A stretch of DNA of 15,236 nucleotides from CAZADA01 sp964524065. Its GTDB lineage: Bacteria > Pseudomonadota > Alphaproteobacteria > Caulobacterales > Maricaulaceae. The stretch lies in the NCBI GenBank assembly GCA_964524065.1, contig CAZGCB010000069.1, positions 1-15,236 on the forward strand, in the 5' to 3' direction. Under the pieces are notes generated by a model that was not told the origin of the DNA, did no database searches, and saw nothing but the letters and a program-made list of their open reading frames with translations. Positions 1 through 7,170 of this stretch are shown piece after piece; positions within the stretch are counted from its first letter, which is position 1, and the number at the start of each line of letters is the position of its first letter. The translations under genes and the position numbers were made by a program.

Positions 1-51
1 CACGGCTGGGGTCTACCGCAGCTGCAGATCATGGTGAAGCGCTTCCGCTGA
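1..51 (+). CDS. 3' end of an unidentified protein (last 16 codons)
   Basis: An open frame runs from the first base to a TGA at 49-51 and encodes HGWGLPQLQIMVKRFR. Only the C-terminus is present, so the function cannot be named. It converges on the MFS permease, with 13 bases between the two stop codons, the tight packing expected of a genuine convergent gene pair. It lies on the left side of the suspected join near 1060, so it belongs with the MFS gene and not necessarily with the mtaB side of the window. In many alphaproteobacteria the gene before mtaB is dapF. I do not recognise a DapF C-terminus here, and the MFS gene lies between. Confidence 0.4.
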   Translation, partial: HGWGLPQLQIMVKRFR

Positions 52-64
52 AGCCGTCGACGCC

Positions 65-1048
65 TCACGTTGCCCGCTTCCGTCCGGTCATCAGGTCGTA
101 GATGGTCACCACGAGAGCTGCGCTCGTCGTTCCCACCAGGATCGAATAGGCCATCCGAATGACCTCGATGAACCGGTCGGGGTCCTGGGCCACGGCGGCG
201 TCACTCAGGTACAGCGACATCAGACCGCTGGTCACGATCATGCCCAGGATCATGCCCGAGTGCCGACTCATGCCTCCGAGGGCTGCGGCCATACTGGTCT
301 GGTCCGAGGGCACACTGTTCATGATGGTGGTGAGGTTCGGCGCCGAGAAGAAGGCGAACCCCAAGCCCTGGGTGACCATCACGGCCACGACGTGATCTAC
401 GGTCCCGTCCAGCGCCAGTGTCCTCCCGATGCTGGCGCTGATGACCAGACTGGTCACGCCGATCGCAGCAATCAAACGCGGATGGGTTCGATCGGCCAGC
501 CTTCCGGAGACGGGAGACAAGACCGCCATGATGACGGTGGCCGAGGCCAGCACCCTCCCCGTGAGACTGGGGCTCTCGTGAAGGCAGTCTTGGAGGTACA
601 GGCTCAGCATGAAGGTCGAGCCGAAGACGTTCATGTACAGCAGGGCCTGGCTCGTTAGGGCCAGGGCCAGCGTGTGGTTCGTCGCCAGTGCTTTCAGATC
701 CAGGAGCGGTCGCTGAATGCGGGTCTGCAGCGCGATGAACCCAACTCCCAGTACGACGGCCAGGCCCACGAGGCTCAGTCCCAACGGACCCTTGCGGAGC
801 TCGGCAGCACCCATGACCAGTGAGAGCATGCTGCTGGTGAGCAAGACCGCGCTCGGCCCGTGGAACAGCCGGGAAGGGCGGCGCAGCGAGGATGGCATCA
901 TCCGGTGAATGGCGGCGGTGACCACCAGCAACAGCATACCGCCGGCCAGGAACACGCTCCTCCATCCGGCGAGGGTCACGAGCAGCCCAGCGCACAATGG
1001 ACCGACGGTCAGGGCTCCGTAGACCACGGCCGTCGAAACCCCGAACAC
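65..1048 (-). CDS. MFS drug:H+ antiporter, DHA2-like, N-terminus missing
   Basis: Inner-membrane major facilitator protein, probably a multidrug exporter of the 14-helix DHA2 (EmrB/QacA) type. About ten hydrophobic segments can be counted. The first visible part, RGRVFGVSTAVVYGALTVGP then GWRSVF, matches the helix 5 antiporter-motif region of DHA2 proteins, and GRLADR is the later cytoplasmic-loop motif. The protein therefore starts at about helix 5 and lacks roughly the first 130-140 residues. The 1048 start is a GTG inside conserved sequence and is probably not native: the frame stays open upstream and reads PPRQRGR before homology stops at about 1055-1066, where mtaB sequence begins on the other strand. 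As it stands the gene cannot make a complete transporter. The family assignment is good; the substrate is unknown. Confidence 0.7.
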   Translation of the reverse strand: MFGVSTAVVYGALTVGPLCAGLLVTLAGWRSVFLAGGMLLLVVTAAIHRMMPSSLRRPSRLFHGPSAVLLTSSMLSLVMGAAELRKGPLGLSLVGLAVVLGVGFIALQTRIQRPLLDLKALATNHTLALALTSQALLYMNVFGSTFMLSLYLQDCLHESPSLTGRVLASATVIMAVLSPVSGRLADRTHPRLIAAIGVTSLVISASIGRTLALDGTVDHVVAVMVTQGLGFAFFSAPNLTTIMNSVPSDQTSMAAALGGMSRHSGMILGMIVTSGLMSLYLSDAAVAQDPDRFIEVIRMAYSILVGTTSAALVVTIYDLMTGRKRAT

Positions 1049-2394
1049 CCGCCCCCGCTGTCGAGGTGGTGAATTTCGGCTGTCGCCTCAATGCGGTGGA
1101 GGGGGACGCCGTGCACGCATTGGCCAGCAAGGCCTTAGCGGCCCGCGCCAACGGGGCTGGGGATGCGCCGGTGGTGGTGGTCAATAGCTGCGCCGTCACC
1201 CAAGAGGCGGTGCGTCAGGCGCGCCAAACGGTGCGTCGGTTGCGGCGTGACAACCCCGATGCACGGCTTGTGGTCACGGGCTGCGCCGCGCAGATCGATC
1301 CGGACATGTTCGCCGCCATGCCGGAGGTGGACGCCGTGCTCGGCAATGCGGACAAGCTGCAGGCCGAAAGCTGGGCGCGGCTGAGCGCGGGCGCCCGCCC
1401 GTCCGAAGCTCCGGCCTCTGCAACAGACGCTGATGCGGTGCAGGTGTCCGACATTATGGCGGTGCGCGAGACGGCCAGTCATTTGCTGGACGGTTTCACA
1501 CCCCCGCAGGAGAACCGCGCCCGCGCCTTTCTGCAGGTGCAAAATGGCTGCGATCATCGCTGCACCTTTTGCATCATTCCTTATGGTCGCGGCGATTCCC
1601 GCTCCACCCCAGCCGGCTTGGTGGTGGAGGAGGCGCGCCGTTTGGTGGACGCCGGCCATCAAGAACTCGTGCTGACGGGCGTGGACATCACCAGCTGGGG
1701 CCAGGATTTGCCCGGCGCACCCCGCCTTGGCGCCTTGGTGCGGCGGATCTTAAGAGCCGTGCCGGAATTGCCGCGGCTGCGCCTCTCCTCGCTTGATGCG
1801 GTGGAGATTGATCCGGAACTCTATGAATTTGTGGCTCATGAACCGCGGGTCGCGCCGCATCTGCATCTGTCGCTGCAAGCCGGCGACGACATGATCCTCA
1901 AGCGCATGAAGCGCCGCCATGCGCGGGCCGATGCGATCGCCTTGTGCGCTCGCTTGCGTGCGGCGCGGCCGGATATCGCTTTCGGAGCGGACCTCATTGC
2001 GGGCTTTCCTACCGAAACCGAAGCGATGTTCGCGAACTCCTTGGCGCTGATTGAAGACTGCGGCCTGGCCTATGTGCACGTTTTCCCCTTCAGCGCGCGG
2101 CCCGGCACGCCGGCGGCGCGTATGCCGCAACTGGATCGCGCCCTGGTGAAGGACCGCGCCGCGCGCCTACGCACGGCGGCTGCGGACGCTCTTGTGCGCC
2201 ATCTCGACGGCCATCGGGGCCGCGCCGACAGGGTGCTGATCGAACGCCGCGACGCCGAGGGGCGCCATCGCGGGCGCCTGGCGGACTTCTCGGAGGTGGT
2301 GCTTGACGCCGGCGCGGCGCGCCCCGGCGCGATGGTGCGCGCGCGCTTCACCGGCCATGACGGACGCGTGCTGCAGGGCGAGGTGGCGCCATGA
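997..2394 (+). CDS. mtaB: tRNA N6-threonylcarbamoyladenosine(37) methylthiotransferase MtaB (5' end chimeric)
   Basis: Radical SAM enzyme that converts t6A to ms2t6A at position 37 of ANN-decoding tRNAs in the cytoplasm. Three UPF0004-domain cysteines for one 4Fe-4S cluster appear in FGCRLN, NSCAVT and TGCAAQ (residues 29, 65 and 96). The radical SAM motif CDHRCTFC (C185, C189, C192) holds the second cluster, and a TRAM-like RNA-binding domain fills about residues 400-465. True family homology starts at VEVVNFGCRLN (codons from about 1060). The first 20 or so residues from the ATG at 997 are read antisense through the MFS gene and are almost certainly not native. In-frame GTG codons at 1066 and 1069 leave almost no leader, so the native start seems to be missing. 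The stop overlaps the ftsY start (ATGA), indicating translational coupling. The family call is firm; the start is unresolved. Confidence 0.9.
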   Translation: MDRRSGLRRPRPSKPRTPAPAVEVVNFGCRLNAVEGDAVHALASKALAARANGAGDAPVVVVNSCAVTQEAVRQARQTVRRLRRDNPDARLVVTGCAAQIDPDMFAAMPEVDAVLGNADKLQAESWARLSAGARPSEAPASATDADAVQVSDIMAVRETASHLLDGFTPPQENRARAFLQVQNGCDHRCTFCIIPYGRGDSRSTPAGLVVEEARRLVDAGHQELVLTGVDITSWGQDLPGAPRLGALVRRILRAVPELPRLRLSSLDAVEIDPELYEFVAHEPRVAPHLHLSLQAGDDMILKRMKRRHARADAIALCARLRAARPDIAFGADLIAGFPTETEAMFANSLALIEDCGLAYVHVFPFSARPGTPAARMPQLDRALVKDRAARLRTAAADALVRHLDGHRGRADRVLIERRDAEGRHRGRLADFSEVVLDAGAARPGAMVRARFTGHDGRVLQGEVAP

Positions 2395-3602
2395 TCTTCA
2401 ATTGGGGCCGCAAAAAGCAAAAGGACGCCGCGCCAGCGGACGCAGCAACAACGGCGGAGGCGGAAGCGCCGGCACTTCCCGCTGATGCCGCCGAAGCAGC
2501 GGCTTCCGCTATGGCCGTCGAGGCCGCTCCGACATCGGCCGATGCGCAATCCCCAGACGCTGCGCCAGCGTTAGACGCCAAGCCCGACACGACACCAGAG
2601 CCCGACCCGACACCGGACTCGACAGAGCCCGCAGCGGGCGCCGTCGCAACGGAAAAGGCGAAGAAGCCCGGCTTTTTCTCGCGCCTGACGGCGGGGTTGC
2701 GGCGCTCCTCCTCGCGGCTCTCAGACAATGTCTCGGCGCTGTTCACCCAGCGGAAGCTGGACGATGACGCGCTGGAGGAGTTGGAGGATCTCCTACTTGC
2801 CGCCGATCTCGGCGCCGGGCCGGCGGGTCGCGTCATTGCGCGGCTGGCCAAGGACAAATTCGACAAGAATGTCAGCGATGCAGAGGTGCGCACGGCCATG
2901 GCCGATGTGGTGGCCGAAACGCTCAGCCCGCATGAGGCGGACCTCGATCTCTCCGGCGCGCGGCCGCAAGTGGTGCTGTTTGTCGGCGTCAATGGCGCGG
3001 GCAAGACGACGACCCTGGGCAAAATCGCCGCCATGGTGAAGGCGCAAGGGCGCAAAGCGGTGCTGGCGGCCGGGGACACCTTCCGCGCCGCAGCCATTGA
3101 GCAACTGCAGGTGTGGGGCGAGCGCACGGGCTGTCCGGTTGTGGCGCGGCCACTGGGCTCGGACGCGGCGGGCCTCGCCTTTGAAGCTTATGAAAAGGCC
3201 GTGGAGGAGGACGCCGACATCCTGCTGATCGATACGGCTGGGCGGCTGCAGAACAAGACGGAGCTGATGGAGGAGCTGCGCAAAATCGTCCGCGTGCTGC
3301 GCAAGCATGACGAGACGGCGCCGCATCATTCCCTGCTGGTGTTGGACGCGACGGTGGGTCAAAACGCCCTCGCCCAAGCCGCGGCCTTTCGCGAAGCGGG
3401 CGATGTGACGGGGCTGATCATGACCAAGCTGGACGGCACCGCCAAAGGCGGCGTGCTGGTGGCGCTGGCGGACAAGCATCCCGACTTGCCGATCTACTTC
3501 ACCGGCGTGGGTGAGAGCATCGAGGATCTCGCGCCCTTTTCCGCAACAGCCTTCGCCGCGGCCTTGGCGGGTGTGGAGCCGGCGGCCCGCGCATTGACAT
3601 AG
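2391..3602 (+). CDS. ftsY: Signal recognition particle receptor FtsY
   Basis: SRP receptor GTPase that docks ribosome-nascent chain-SRP complexes at the inner membrane for co-translational insertion. The 403-residue protein has an Ala/Pro/Asp/Glu-rich low-complexity A domain (about 1-90), an amphipathic KKPGFFSRLTAGL membrane-targeting region at about 91-103, and then the N and G domains. GTPase motifs are the P-loop GVNGAGKTT (199-207), DTFRAAAIEQL (229-239), DTAGRL (281-286) and TKLDGTAKGG (345-354); GVGE (372-375) is also present. All key residues are intact. The start ATG lies inside the mtaB stop (ATGA), so it probably depends on coupling from mtaB. An mtaB-ftsY pair is common in alphaproteobacteria. 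FtsY is normally essential, so the state of its upstream promoter matters given the broken junction near 1060. Confidence 0.97.
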   Translation: MIFNWGRKKQKDAAPADAATTAEAEAPALPADAAEAAASAMAVEAAPTSADAQSPDAAPALDAKPDTTPEPDPTPDSTEPAAGAVATEKAKKPGFFSRLTAGLRRSSSRLSDNVSALFTQRKLDDDALEELEDLLLAADLGAGPAGRVIARLAKDKFDKNVSDAEVRTAMADVVAETLSPHEADLDLSGARPQVVLFVGVNGAGKTTTLGKIAAMVKAQGRKAVLAAGDTFRAAAIEQLQVWGERTGCPVVARPLGSDAAGLAFEAYEKAVEEDADILLIDTAGRLQNKTELMEELRKIVRVLRKHDETAPHHSLLVLDATVGQNALAQAAAFREAGDVTGLIMTKLDGTAKGGVLVALADKHPDLPIYFTGVGESIEDLAPFSATAFAAALAGVEPAARALT

Positions 3603-3703
3603 GACTGGCGAATGCGGGCATAGGCCGCGGATGATCGCTCTGGCGCACGCCAACGTATGAGGAATGAAACGCGGCCGTCGGCCGTCGCACGAGGACAAAG
3701 CTG

Positions 3704-4423
3704 ATGACCGATGCGCCCAACGCCGCAACCGAAAAGGCCGCCTCCGCCGAAGACGGCAAGTCCGGAACCGATATTCTCAAGCTGGCCGTGGATCTCGGTC
3801 CGGTTTTGATTTTTGTGCTGGTCTATAATTTCTCCAAATCCTGGGTCGGCGATGACGCAGTGTTCCTGGCGACGGGCGTTTATATGGCCGCCGCCGTGGC
3901 GGCGGTGCTCACCGCCAAGCTGACGCAGGATCGGCTGCCGCCCATGCTGATCATCACCACGGTGATCGTCTTGGTGTTTGGCGGGCTGTCTTTGGGCTTT
4001 CGCTTGGCGGGCTCTGAATACGCCGATGATTTCGCCTATGTGAAACCAACCATCATCAATGGCTTGTTTGCGGTTGCGATCATTGGGTCGCTTCTGATCG
4101 GCAAGAATGTTTGGAAGATGTTTTTCGGATCCGTGTTCACCACCCTGCCCGATCGGGTGTGGGACATCTTCGCCTGGCGCTGGTCCGGGTTTTTCATTTT
4201 CCTGGCGATTTTGAACATGGTCCTCGCCTATGCGCCGCCGGACATGGCTTTTTGGATCGCAGACAAGAGCCTGTCTCCGGAGGCTTTCGCCCAAGCACGC
4301 GAGACCTTTTGGGCCAACGCCAAGCTGGTGAATATCCCGCTCACCATGGGCTTCATGCTGGCGAACTACCCGCTGATGGCGAAGTACTTGCCCCAGGACG
4401 ATAAAGAGAAGGCCGCCTCTTAG
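3704..4423 (+). CDS. yciB: Inner-membrane protein YciB / septation protein A family (IspZ)
   Basis: Polytopic inner-membrane protein of the YciB/IspA(IspZ) family, linked in other bacteria to cell-envelope and septum integrity; the biochemical role is not settled. The 239 residues start with a hydrophilic leader of about 24, followed by about six hydrophobic segments (near 25-43, 53-72, 79-99, 116-134, 160-177 and 210-228). Family hallmarks include DLGPVLIFVLVYN near the N-terminus, KPTIINGLFA, GKNVWKMFF, the central WRWSGFFIFLAILN, and the C-terminal FWANAKLVNIPL. The length is slightly above the usual 180-210 because of the leader and a loop at 178-200. A GAGGA ribosome site lies ahead of the ATG. 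It follows ftsY by 101 bases on the same strand, a typical alphaproteobacterial neighbourhood. The stop lies within a short hairpin, ggccgc/gcggcc. Confidence 0.9.
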   Translation: MTDAPNAATEKAASAEDGKSGTDILKLAVDLGPVLIFVLVYNFSKSWVGDDAVFLATGVYMAAAVAAVLTAKLTQDRLPPMLIITTVIVLVFGGLSLGFRLAGSEYADDFAYVKPTIINGLFAVAIIGSLLIGKNVWKMFFGSVFTTLPDRVWDIFAWRWSGFFIFLAILNMVLAYAPPDMAFWIADKSLSPEAFAQARETFWANAKLVNIPLTMGFMLANYPLMAKYLPQDDKEKAAS

Positions 4424-4490
4424 CGGCCCCTCGGCGCGCCTCGGCGTTCATCGCCCTCAACAAAACGGGCCGTCATTAGAACGGGGCCCC

Positions 4491-4522
4491 ATCAGAAGGG
4501 AGCGACATCAGAAGGGAGCGAC
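4491..4522. repeat. Perfect tandem duplication of a 16-bp unit at the NUDIX gene end
   Basis: The unit atcagaagggagcgac occurs twice without a gap (4491-4506 and 4507-4522). The right copy contains the stop and last codons of the NUDIX gene (VAPF-stop on the minus strand), and the left copy lies just downstream. It looks like a slippage duplication of the gene end, with the first stop now used. No known element type fits. Confidence 0.85.
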
Positions 4523-5041
4523 ATCCGATGGCGCCGTGCGGCGGAACGGCGCGAAGGCCTCATTGTCCTTGGTGGCGCGCCAATCCTTCAGGGCCCAATG
4601 CACGCTGGGAAAGGCCAAATCGTCCCAGGGGATATCGTCCCACGCGAACAGGCCCACCTCCTCGCTTTCGGGGCCAGGGCTGACCTCAGACCGCAAATCC
4701 GCCCGGAACATCAGCTGCACCTGCGAGATGCGCGGAATGGAGTAAAGCCCCAAAAACGCGTTGATCGCGATCTGCGCATTGGCTTCTTCTTGCGCCTCAC
4801 GGAGGGCGGCCTCCTCGGCGCTTTCGCCCTCCTCCATATAGCCGGCCGGCAGCGTCCAGAAGCCGCGCCGCGGCTCGATGGCGCGTCGACATAACAGCAG
4901 CAGCCCCGCTTCATTGAGGCAGACCGACCCTGCGACAATCTTCGGGTTCACATAATCGACAAAGCCGCAGGTGTCGCAGACGCGGCGGGCACGATCATCG
5001 CCGGCCGGGACGCGGCGACTGAAAGACGGGGGCTTATCCAT
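4508..5041 (-). CDS. NUDIX hydrolase with an N-terminal zinc-ribbon-like Cys pair
   Basis: Soluble pyrophosphohydrolase of the NUDIX superfamily acting on nucleoside diphosphate-X compounds; the substrate cannot be read from sequence. From the ATG at 5041 the protein has 177 residues. CDTCG (C22, C25) followed by NPKIVAGSV is typical of the subgroup with a short N-terminal metal-binding ribbon. The NUDIX box spans about 67-89 as G-x5-E-x7-REAQEEA, with N88 where Gly is usual. The catalytic and metal-binding Glu residues are intact. The 5041 start was chosen because it sits just before conserved sequence; the open frame extends to 5254 but that would overlap the divergent marR start and adds unrelated sequence. 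The gene is divergent from marR and could share a control region with it. It ends inside a 16-bp tandem duplication. Confidence 0.85.
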   Translation of the reverse strand: MDKPPSFSRRVPAGDDRARRVCDTCGFVDYVNPKIVAGSVCLNEAGLLLLCRRAIEPRRGFWTLPAGYMEEGESAEEAALREAQEEANAQIAINAFLGLYSIPRISQVQLMFRADLRSEVSPGPESEEVGLFAWDDIPWDDLAFPSVHWALKDWRATKDNEAFAPFRRTAPSDVAPF

Positions 5042-5104
5042 AAGCTCGATGTGGCGCGCCCGAGCGCCGTCGTCCAGACGCGTGGCGTGGGAGGATCGCG
5101 CCAA

Positions 5105-5186
5105 AATTGGTGCGTGGACTGTAAAAATATCGCCGCATTCGTTTGTTATGTTATGACCTATTGGCACTGGGTTATGGGGAATAGAC
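5105..5186. promoter_or_regulatory. Divergent NUDIX/marR control region
   Basis: This AT-richer stretch between the divergent NUDIX and marR starts stands out from its GC-rich surroundings. GTTATG is repeated (twice in overlapping form near 5143-5152 and once at 5171-5176). MarR proteins often autoregulate from such intergenic sites. I could not define a convincing -35/-10 pair or a clean palindrome, so this is a location for control elements and not a mapped operator. Confidence 0.3.
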
Positions 5187-5849
5187 ATGGCGGATGCGGC
5201 TAACGCCGTCGCACAAGACGGTGATAACACGCTGAATCTCAGCGATTCCCCCACACATTTGATCCATCGCGCGCAGCAATTCGCCGCCGATCGCTATGCG
5301 CAGGCTTTTGTCGACAGCCCGGTTACGCAGCGGCAATTCGCTGTGCTGAACGCCGTCGCGGCGAATGAGGGCCTGACGCAAACCGATTTGGTGCGGGCCA
5401 CGGGCATTGACCGCTCCACCTTGGCGGAGCTTGTGGCGCGCATGTCCCGCCGCGGCTTGATCCTGCGGCAAAAGGCCGTCTCCGACGCGCGAGCCAATAC
5501 GGTGCGCCTGACCAAGGATGGACGCGCCGCGCTCGATGAGGCGCTGCCTTTGGTGCACGACACCGACGCCGCGGTGCTGGACGCTCTGCCCAAAGCCAAA
5601 CGCGCTGCGTTCATCGAGTCGCTGCAGCGCATCGCGCGGGTGCTCGACGAACAAGACGCCCCTGCCGAGGCCGCCCCCACCGAACGCCCCAAAAAGGCGA
5701 AAGCCAAGCCGGCCAAGAAAAGCGCCAAGACGGCCAAAGCCCCGAAGGCCGACAAAGCGGTGAAAGCCACCAAAAAAACAGCCAAGGCGACGGCGAAACC
5801 TGACAAAAAACCCAAGGGCAAGGCGGGTAAGGGATCGAAAAAAGCGTAA
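5187..5849 (+). CDS. MarR-family transcriptional regulator with H1-like Lys-rich tail
   Basis: Dimeric winged-helix DNA-binding protein of the MarR family, 220 residues. The winged helix covers about 30-150: VTQRQFAVLNAVAANEGLTQ, the recognition helix region TGIDRSTLAELVARM, and a wing ending DARANTVRLTKDGR. From about residue 155 the protein becomes a Lys/Ala/Pro/Thr repeat-like tail of some 65 residues (KPAKKSAKTAKAPKADKA and similar) ending GKGSKKA, resembling the C-terminal domain of histone H1 or bacterial HU/AlgP-type proteins. The tail is in frame with no sign of frameshift. Such a tail would add non-specific DNA binding or compaction; this is inference. It is divergent from the NUDIX gene, with an AT-richer intergenic stretch at 5105-5185 that could hold its operator. 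The ligand and targets are unknown. Confidence 0.85.
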   Translation: MADAANAVAQDGDNTLNLSDSPTHLIHRAQQFAADRYAQAFVDSPVTQRQFAVLNAVAANEGLTQTDLVRATGIDRSTLAELVARMSRRGLILRQKAVSDARANTVRLTKDGRAALDEALPLVHDTDAAVLDALPKAKRAAFIESLQRIARVLDEQDAPAEAAPTERPKKAKAKPAKKSAKTAKAPKADKAVKATKKTAKATAKPDKKPKGKAGKGSKKA

Positions 5850-6067
5850 GCGCCCCGAGCTTGACGGCATCCGGCCGTGCACGCGCCCGTCGTCTCCACG
5901 CACGCCCTGCGGCTAGGGCAAGCGCTTGCGCAAAAAGCAATTGAGCAGGATCAACCGCAGCACGAGCTCACCACACCAGCTTAGCACCGCGCCCCAGGCG
6001 GCGCGCACCGGTGAGGAACGGGCGGGATGGGCAGCACTCTTCATCCGCATAACGCCCGACGCCTCGC

Positions 6068-6364
6068 TTAGACCAATACGTTGACAAGGGAGCCGGGACG
6101 CGGCGGGGCGTCAAAACGTGACCGCGCCGGCGGCTGTGGCACCGATGCCGGGGCCTCCGCGCCAGGCCTGATGCGCTCCGGCTCGGCGTCGTGCGTGGCC
6201 GCTTTGGCCCGCTGCGCGCTTTGGGACTGTCGTGGATCACCAGGCTCCGGCGCCGGCAAGGATGGAGCGCGCACCACACGTTCCGTACCGGCCGGTCGGT
6301 CTAACCGCGCCAACATGGTTTGGGCCGCGCTGAGCGGATCGGGTAGCGGTCGAAGCTCGGACAT
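6068..6364 (-). CDS. Small Pro-rich hypothetical protein downstream of ccmG
   Basis: I do not recognise this 98-residue protein. It begins MSELRPLPDPLSAAQTMLAR, has a predicted amphipathic segment in its first 25 residues, then a long Pro/Ala/Arg/Glu-rich and probably disordered middle, and ends PPRPGSLVNVLV with a hydrophobic tip. There is no signal peptide or membrane segment. It lies 27 bases after ccmG on the same strand, consistent with the end of a ccm operon, and the only ribosome site is a weak GACGAG. Reading frames on the other strand here give Cys/Ser/Arg-rich products typical of shadows, which favours this frame. Codon composition is like the neighbours. It could still be a non-coding stretch between the ccm and marR genes. 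Confidence 0.45.
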   Translation of the reverse strand: MSELRPLPDPLSAAQTMLARLDRPAGTERVVRAPSLPAPEPGDPRQSQSAQRAKAATHDAEPERIRPGAEAPASVPQPPARSRFDAPPRPGSLVNVLV

Positions 6365-6391
6365 CTCGTCAAGATGCTACCGCACGCAGAC

Positions 6392-6925
6392 TTAAAGGGC
6401 TCCTAACGTGCGCAGTTGCGGGACGACCTGCCGCGCCATGATGTCCGGTGTCAGCGGGCCCTGGATGTGCGTCACCACCACGCCGTCCGCGTCGATGATG
6501 AAGGTTTCCGGCACGCCTTGCACGCCGAGTCGCCGGCCCGCTTCCCCTTCGGGATCCAGGCCCAGGCGGGCGAACGGATCGCCCAACTCATCCAAAAAGG
6601 CTTGGGCGTCGGTTTGCGCGTCGCGCCAGATCAAGCCGTAGACGGGGGCGCCGGCCGCGGCCAAGCGTGTCAGTTGCACATGCTCAGTGCGGCACGGCGC
6701 GCACCAGGACGCCCAGACATTCAACACGATCGGGCCACCACGGAAGGCGTCTGGGTCCAAACCGGCCGATCCCGCCGTGGTCAACGGCGCGGCGGTGAAG
6801 GCCGGCAATGGGGCGCCCACCAAGGAGCCCGCCGGCGTTTTTTGGGTTTGGCTGAGAAACAGCCCCAGCCCCGCCAATAGCAACAGCGCACCGGCGATGG
6901 GCGCGAACGCCAGCATTCGGGTCAT
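6392..6925 (-). CDS. ccmG: Thiol:disulfide interchange protein CcmG/DsbE
   Basis: Membrane-anchored periplasmic thioredoxin that reduces apocytochrome c (or CcmH) before haem ligation. The 177 residues have one N-terminal transmembrane anchor (about 5-24) and a thioredoxin fold with the active site WCAPC (74-78). The region NVWASWC precedes it, GLIWRD (97-102) corresponds to the CcmG-specific acidic loop, and GVPE (137-140) supplies the cis-proline characteristic of CcmG/DsbE. Length is usual for the family. It lies 26 bases after ccmD on the same strand and is almost certainly co-transcribed with ccmC-ccmD. Confidence 0.93.
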   Translation of the reverse strand: MTRMLAFAPIAGALLLLAGLGLFLSQTQKTPAGSLVGAPLPAFTAAPLTTAGSAGLDPDAFRGGPIVLNVWASWCAPCRTEHVQLTRLAAAGAPVYGLIWRDAQTDAQAFLDELGDPFARLGLDPEGEAGRRLGVQGVPETFIIDADGVVVTHIQGPLTPDIMARQVVPQLRTLGAL

Positions 6926-6951
6926 GGTTGGAACTCCGCCCAGACAAACCT

Positions 6952-7170
6952 TTAGGACACGGGGTGAGAGCCGGGCTCCGACCGTTCAGCCGCGCGCCGT
7001 GTGCGGTGGTAATCGCGCACATACCAGAAGGCCAGGGGCAGTAAGATCGCGGCGCTCACCCCAAAGGCGGCGCCCACATAGGCCCACTCACCGCCCGCCT
7101 CCACCAGCATCGCCCACAGGCGGGCCAAACCGCTGTCGCCCTGCTGCGCATCGCTCGGCGCCGGGATCAT
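6952..7170 (-). CDS. ccmD: Haem exporter protein CcmD
   Basis: Small inner-membrane component of the CcmABCD haem-handling complex, needed for release of holo-CcmE. The 72 residues contain a single transmembrane helix at about 29-50 followed by YVRDYHRTRR, a basic cytoplasmic end with the Tyr/Arg pattern seen in CcmD proteins. Its ATG overlaps the ccmC stop (ATGA on the minus strand), which indicates translational coupling. Size, topology and position between ccmC and ccmG support the assignment even though the family is weakly conserved. Confidence 0.85.
   Translation of the reverse strand: MIPAPSDAQQGDSGLARLWAMLVEAGGEWAYVGAAFGVSAAILLPLAFWYVRDYHRTRRAAERSEPGSHPVS

Noticed and set aside
201..1199. 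Long minus-strand reading frame of 332 codons crossing the MFS/mtaB junction
   Set aside because: It is out of frame with the MFS permease, is rich in Arg/Gly/His/Pro as GC-rich shadows are, lacks membrane or domain features, and crosses a join between two unrelated coding regions.
2348..3127. Minus-strand Ala/Ser-rich frame of 259 codons under ftsY
   Set aside because: Antisense shadow of the low-complexity ftsY A domain; all conserved motifs are in the + strand frame.
3494..4294. Minus-strand frame opposite yciB
   Set aside because: The His/Gln/Asp/Gly-rich product has no domain, while the opposite strand gives a clear YciB membrane protein.
5918..5929. Palindrome gcaagcgcttgc downstream of marR as a terminator or operator
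   Set aside because: It is a 12-base perfect palindrome with no loop and no T tract, and could be chance in GC-rich DNA.
5968..6395. Alternative frames on both strands around 6081-6395 and 5968-6279
   Set aside because: They are rich in Arg, Ser, Cys and Gly without recognisable content; the 6068-6364 minus frame is the better, though still uncertain, choice.
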